NCBI RefSeq assembly: GCF_000316605.1
Contig: NC_019683.1
Coordinates: 4,510,036 to 4,574,035 of the forward strand
DNA: 64,000 nucleotides
Source of the DNA: [Leptolyngbya] sp. PCC 7376
Lineage (GTDB): Bacteria > Cyanobacteriota > Cyanobacteriia > Cyanobacteriales > MRBY01
Direction of reading: 5' to 3'
This document shows positions 61,815 through 64,000 of the stretch, piece after piece. Made by a program: the position numbers and the translations under genes. Within the stretch, counting starts at the first letter, position 1. Each line of letters begins with the position of its first letter. A model generated the notes under the pieces. The model ran no database searches. It was given only the letters and a program-made list of their open reading frames with translations, and was not told where the DNA came from.

Positions 61815-64000
61815 TACATCACCTTAAAGAAATCTCTAGCATATCCGGCAATGAGTTGGGCCTTATCCATACCGTTCACGATACGGCGGGCATTCACAAA
61901 GTCTCGGCGATCGCCGGAAATATAGTCGTCAAGCTTGTGTCCAGTAAAGGAACCATCCCGCATTCCCAGAACCAAGATTATAGCAGCGATATTATACTCT
62001 TCGGTGAGCTTGGGATCTCCTAGGAGGTTCAGTCCAGAGCGATCAGTCCAGCGCGTATAGTTTAGTCGGCCCGTAATTTGCACAAAGCCGCGTCCTTTGT
62101 AGCGAACACCATCACCGGGTTGAGTATTGCCAAGATCACGACGTCCTTCATAGGCTGTGCCACTGGCAAATTCGAGCATCCACTGTCCCAGTCGGGACTC
62201 ATGGCGAGCAGTGGCAAGTATATAGGCAATTTGTCCTAAATCAACGACCCCATCCCGTTGACATTCTTCGAGAATGAGGGGAATAGATGATGCAGCGAAA
62301 CGGCGCATCCCACTATCTGGTAAAGATGCAATCAGGCGATCGCTGTAGAAAAGTAGAGGGCGAGGCGGTTGATACACACTGACCCACTGCTGAAACAGAC
62401 TCATCCAAGATTGCTGACCAACCAAGCCATCAACAATTAAATTACGCTGCTGTTGCAATGTACGCACCGCTTGTTCTGTTCCTGAACCAAAAAAGCCATC
62501 AATTACGGCATTCGACGGTAAAATCCCAGCCCGTTGCAACAACAATTGCAAGAGTTTGACATCCTGTCTCAAATTAGGTGCAGAAATACCATCTCCTTTT
62601 TGCAACGTTGGATAACTGCGACTACTGGGGTTGGAGGGGATACTCGCCGGTTCGTCGGGGGGAATCGTGACCGACCATTGGGCTGCAGTGGCTTCGAGTT
62701 TTGTAATAAATTCTTCGAGGGCGCGCCAAGTGGAAGGACCAACAATACCGTCAGCTACAAGCTTTTGACGAACCTGGAAAAATTTCACACCATTTTCTGT
62801 CTGACGTCCAAACTGACCATCAATCACTGCTCCCGCAGGAATAAATAGACCTCGCTGTAACAATGTTTGCAAATAACTCACTGTTTCGCGTAGTTGCGTC
62901 GTTTCAATACCAGCTCCTCGTTGCAAAAGAGGCTTCGGAATATTGGGATTAATCTGAGTAACAGGGGGAGGAGTGGTGGGAGTCGGTGTCGGTGAGGGAG
63001 TTGGCGTAGGAGTGGGGGCTACAACTGGGCCGTCATCAGTGGCGGCGATCGCCTTACGAATAGCTTTCCAAGTTGACTCATCCACAACCCCAGTCGCCAA
63101 CAAATCATATTGTCGCTGCACTGCCTTGACCGCATTTTCTGTGCCTTTGCCAAACAGACCATCAACGACACTAGTTTCCGGTAAAAATCTCGCCTGAATC
63201 AATAACGTTTGGAGTTGCTTGACCTCATCAATATATTCCTGAGAATCAATACCATCCCGGTATTGCAAAACAGGCTGCTTGCGCTTTTGCTCCGCCGCCA
63301 ACTGCTCTAATATTTGCCAAGTCTCGACACCAACAATGCCATCAACTTCTTGATCAACAAAGTTTTGGAGAGCCTTTACGGATGTTCTGACATTTTGATC
63401 AAACTCACCATCAATGGTTTCCTCAATCGAGAGGAAACGTGCTTCCTGCAACAATGTCTGCAAACGACGGACATCCTCTTTCTTTTCTGGACTGTCAATA
63501 CCATCGCGATACTTAAGAACTGGATAATCGCTATTCGGAGTCGGAGTGGGTGTTGGGGTTGGAGTCGGCGTTGGACTAGGAGTAACTGGTGGCGGAACCA
63601 CTTCTCCCATATCACGGGCAAGATCTTCCAATTCTTGCCAAGTATTGGGGCCAACAATACCATCCATAAATAAGGCAGAGTCCCTTTGGAAGGCCTTTAC
63701 TGAAGTATCAACATCGGCATCAAATTGACCATCGACTTCAGCATTACGAGAATAGTAACGAGCCTGTTGCAGTAATAACTGTAATCGCTTTACGGCTGGT
63801 TGCTTATCTGGGGAATTCATCCCATCGCCTAATCGCAATACAGGATTTTGAGTTACGGGGACATGTTCAGGAGTCGGCTCTGGAGTCGCAACAGGTACTG
63901 GGACCGGAGTAGGACTCGGTGTTGGGGTGGGTTCTGGAGAAGGTGGATCAATGACAAAGCTAGGGTCATTGCCCGGTGATGGTGAATTGGTTGAGTTTTG
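61811..64000 (-). CDS. multi-domain peptidoglycan-binding protein with GH19-type hydrolase, 5' end outside the window
   Basis: 729 codons are in the window and the frame stays open to its right edge, so the N-terminus is missing. From the edge: a Pro/Thr linker ([11 protein letters not shown]), then five peptidoglycan-binding (PF01471-type) repeats of about 75 residues. Each has a GDGI or RDGID start, a VDG-FG or VDGQF centre and a GIVG-TW end, and they are split by PT linkers. The last 190 residues form a GH19 chitinase/endolysin-like domain: [16 protein letters not shown] with the catalytic Glu, [31 protein letters not shown] and ARRIVNG. A cell-wall amidase/muramidase-like role is likely, in wall remodelling or lysis. 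It is followed by map with a 4-base overlap. Confidence 0.85.
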   Translation of the reverse strand, partial: QNSTNSPSPGNDPSFVIDPPSPEPTPTPSPTPVPVPVATPEPTPEHVPVTQNPVLRLGDGMNSPDKQPAVKRLQLLLQQARYYSRNAEVDGQFDADVDTSVKAFQRDSALFMDGIVGPNTWQELEDLARDMGEVVPPPVTPSPTPTPTPTPTPTPNSDYPVLKYRDGIDSPEKKEDVRRLQTLLQEARFLSIEETIDGEFDQNVRTSVKALQNFVDQEVDGIVGVETWQILEQLAAEQKRKQPVLQYRDGIDSQEYIDEVKQLQTLLIQARFLPETSVVDGLFGKGTENAVKAVQRQYDLLATGVVDESTWKAIRKAIAATDDGPVVAPTPTPTPSPTPTPTTPPPVTQINPNIPKPLLQRGAGIETTQLRETVSYLQTLLQRGLFIPAGAVIDGQFGRQTENGVKFFQVRQKLVADGIVGPSTWRALEEFITKLEATAAQWSVTIPPDEPASIPSNPSSRSYPTLQKGDGISAPNLRQDVKLLQLLLQRAGILPSNAVIDGFFGSGTEQAVRTLQQQRNLIVDGLVGQQSWMSLFQQWVSVYQPPRPLLFYSDRLIASLPDSGMRRFAASSIPLILEECQRDGVVDLGQIAYILATARHESRLGQWMLEFASGTAYEGRRDLGNTQPGDGVRYKGRGFVQITGRLNYTRWTDRSGLNLLGDPKLTEEYNIAAIILVLGMRDGSFTGHKLDDYISGDRRDFVNARRIVNGMDKAQLIAGYARDFFKVMY

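Overview
The window is chromosomal DNA of a cyanobacterium. The HIP1 octamer GCGATCGC recurs throughout, and the gene set includes a CpeY-type phycobilin lyase, a PTPA-CTERM protein, a TM2 protein, a DUF4230 protein and an NtcA-type promoter. The mix resembles marine or brackish Synechococcus/Leptolyngbya relatives (PCC 7002 or PCC 7376 type), but that is an impression and no search was run. I see no tRNA, rRNA or CRISPR array.

Layout. 1-1340: tail of an IS6-family transposase, a beheaded UrtA-like binding-protein fragment, a decayed small gene and a long HIP1-containing palindrome. 1379-10246: cell-envelope genes, namely three secreted proteins on the minus strand, a divergent exported TPR-CHAT protein (about 1590 aa) and a frameshifted PTPA-CTERM protein. 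10408-17381: housekeeping and pigment genes (mnmG, two HEAT-repeat proteins, a DUF4230 protein, peroxiredoxin Q), interrupted by an IS1-family copy with 8-bp target duplications. 17550-20717: a small unknown gene abutting an IS630 element, a SapC-family gene, and a signal-peptide remnant paralogous to the next gene.

20718-36128 is one 5136-residue autotransporter-like surface protein. It carries about 63 glycine-rich repeats and a C-terminal beta-barrel. 36150-48407 is a polymorphic-toxin locus on the minus strand. A 3468-aa Rhs/YD protein has a LamG-like head, a seven-blade FG-GAP propeller nested inside the YD repeats, and a C-terminal domain that looks like an ADP-ribosyltransferase fold. 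It is followed by an unrecognised 219-aa gene in the immunity position. Shreds of the same Rhs sequence flank a DUF433/DUF5615 toxin-antitoxin pair.

48825-53932 is a signalling cluster: a PP2C phosphatase, a divergent kinase with a zinc ribbon, a small unknown gene, a 14-bp polypyrimidine minisatellite and a Hanks-type Ser/Thr kinase. 53973-64000 returns to core functions (surE, pheS, TM2 and DUF4870 membrane proteins, an OmpR-type regulator with a textbook NtcA promoter, map, and a GH19-type hydrolase with five peptidoglycan-binding repeats that runs off the window).

The strongest candidates for undescribed biology are the Rhs protein with the nested propeller plus its toxin and putative immunity partner, the giant repeat autotransporter with its orphan paralogous leader, and the PP2C/kinase-zinc-ribbon pair whose -10 box sits inside an inverted repeat.
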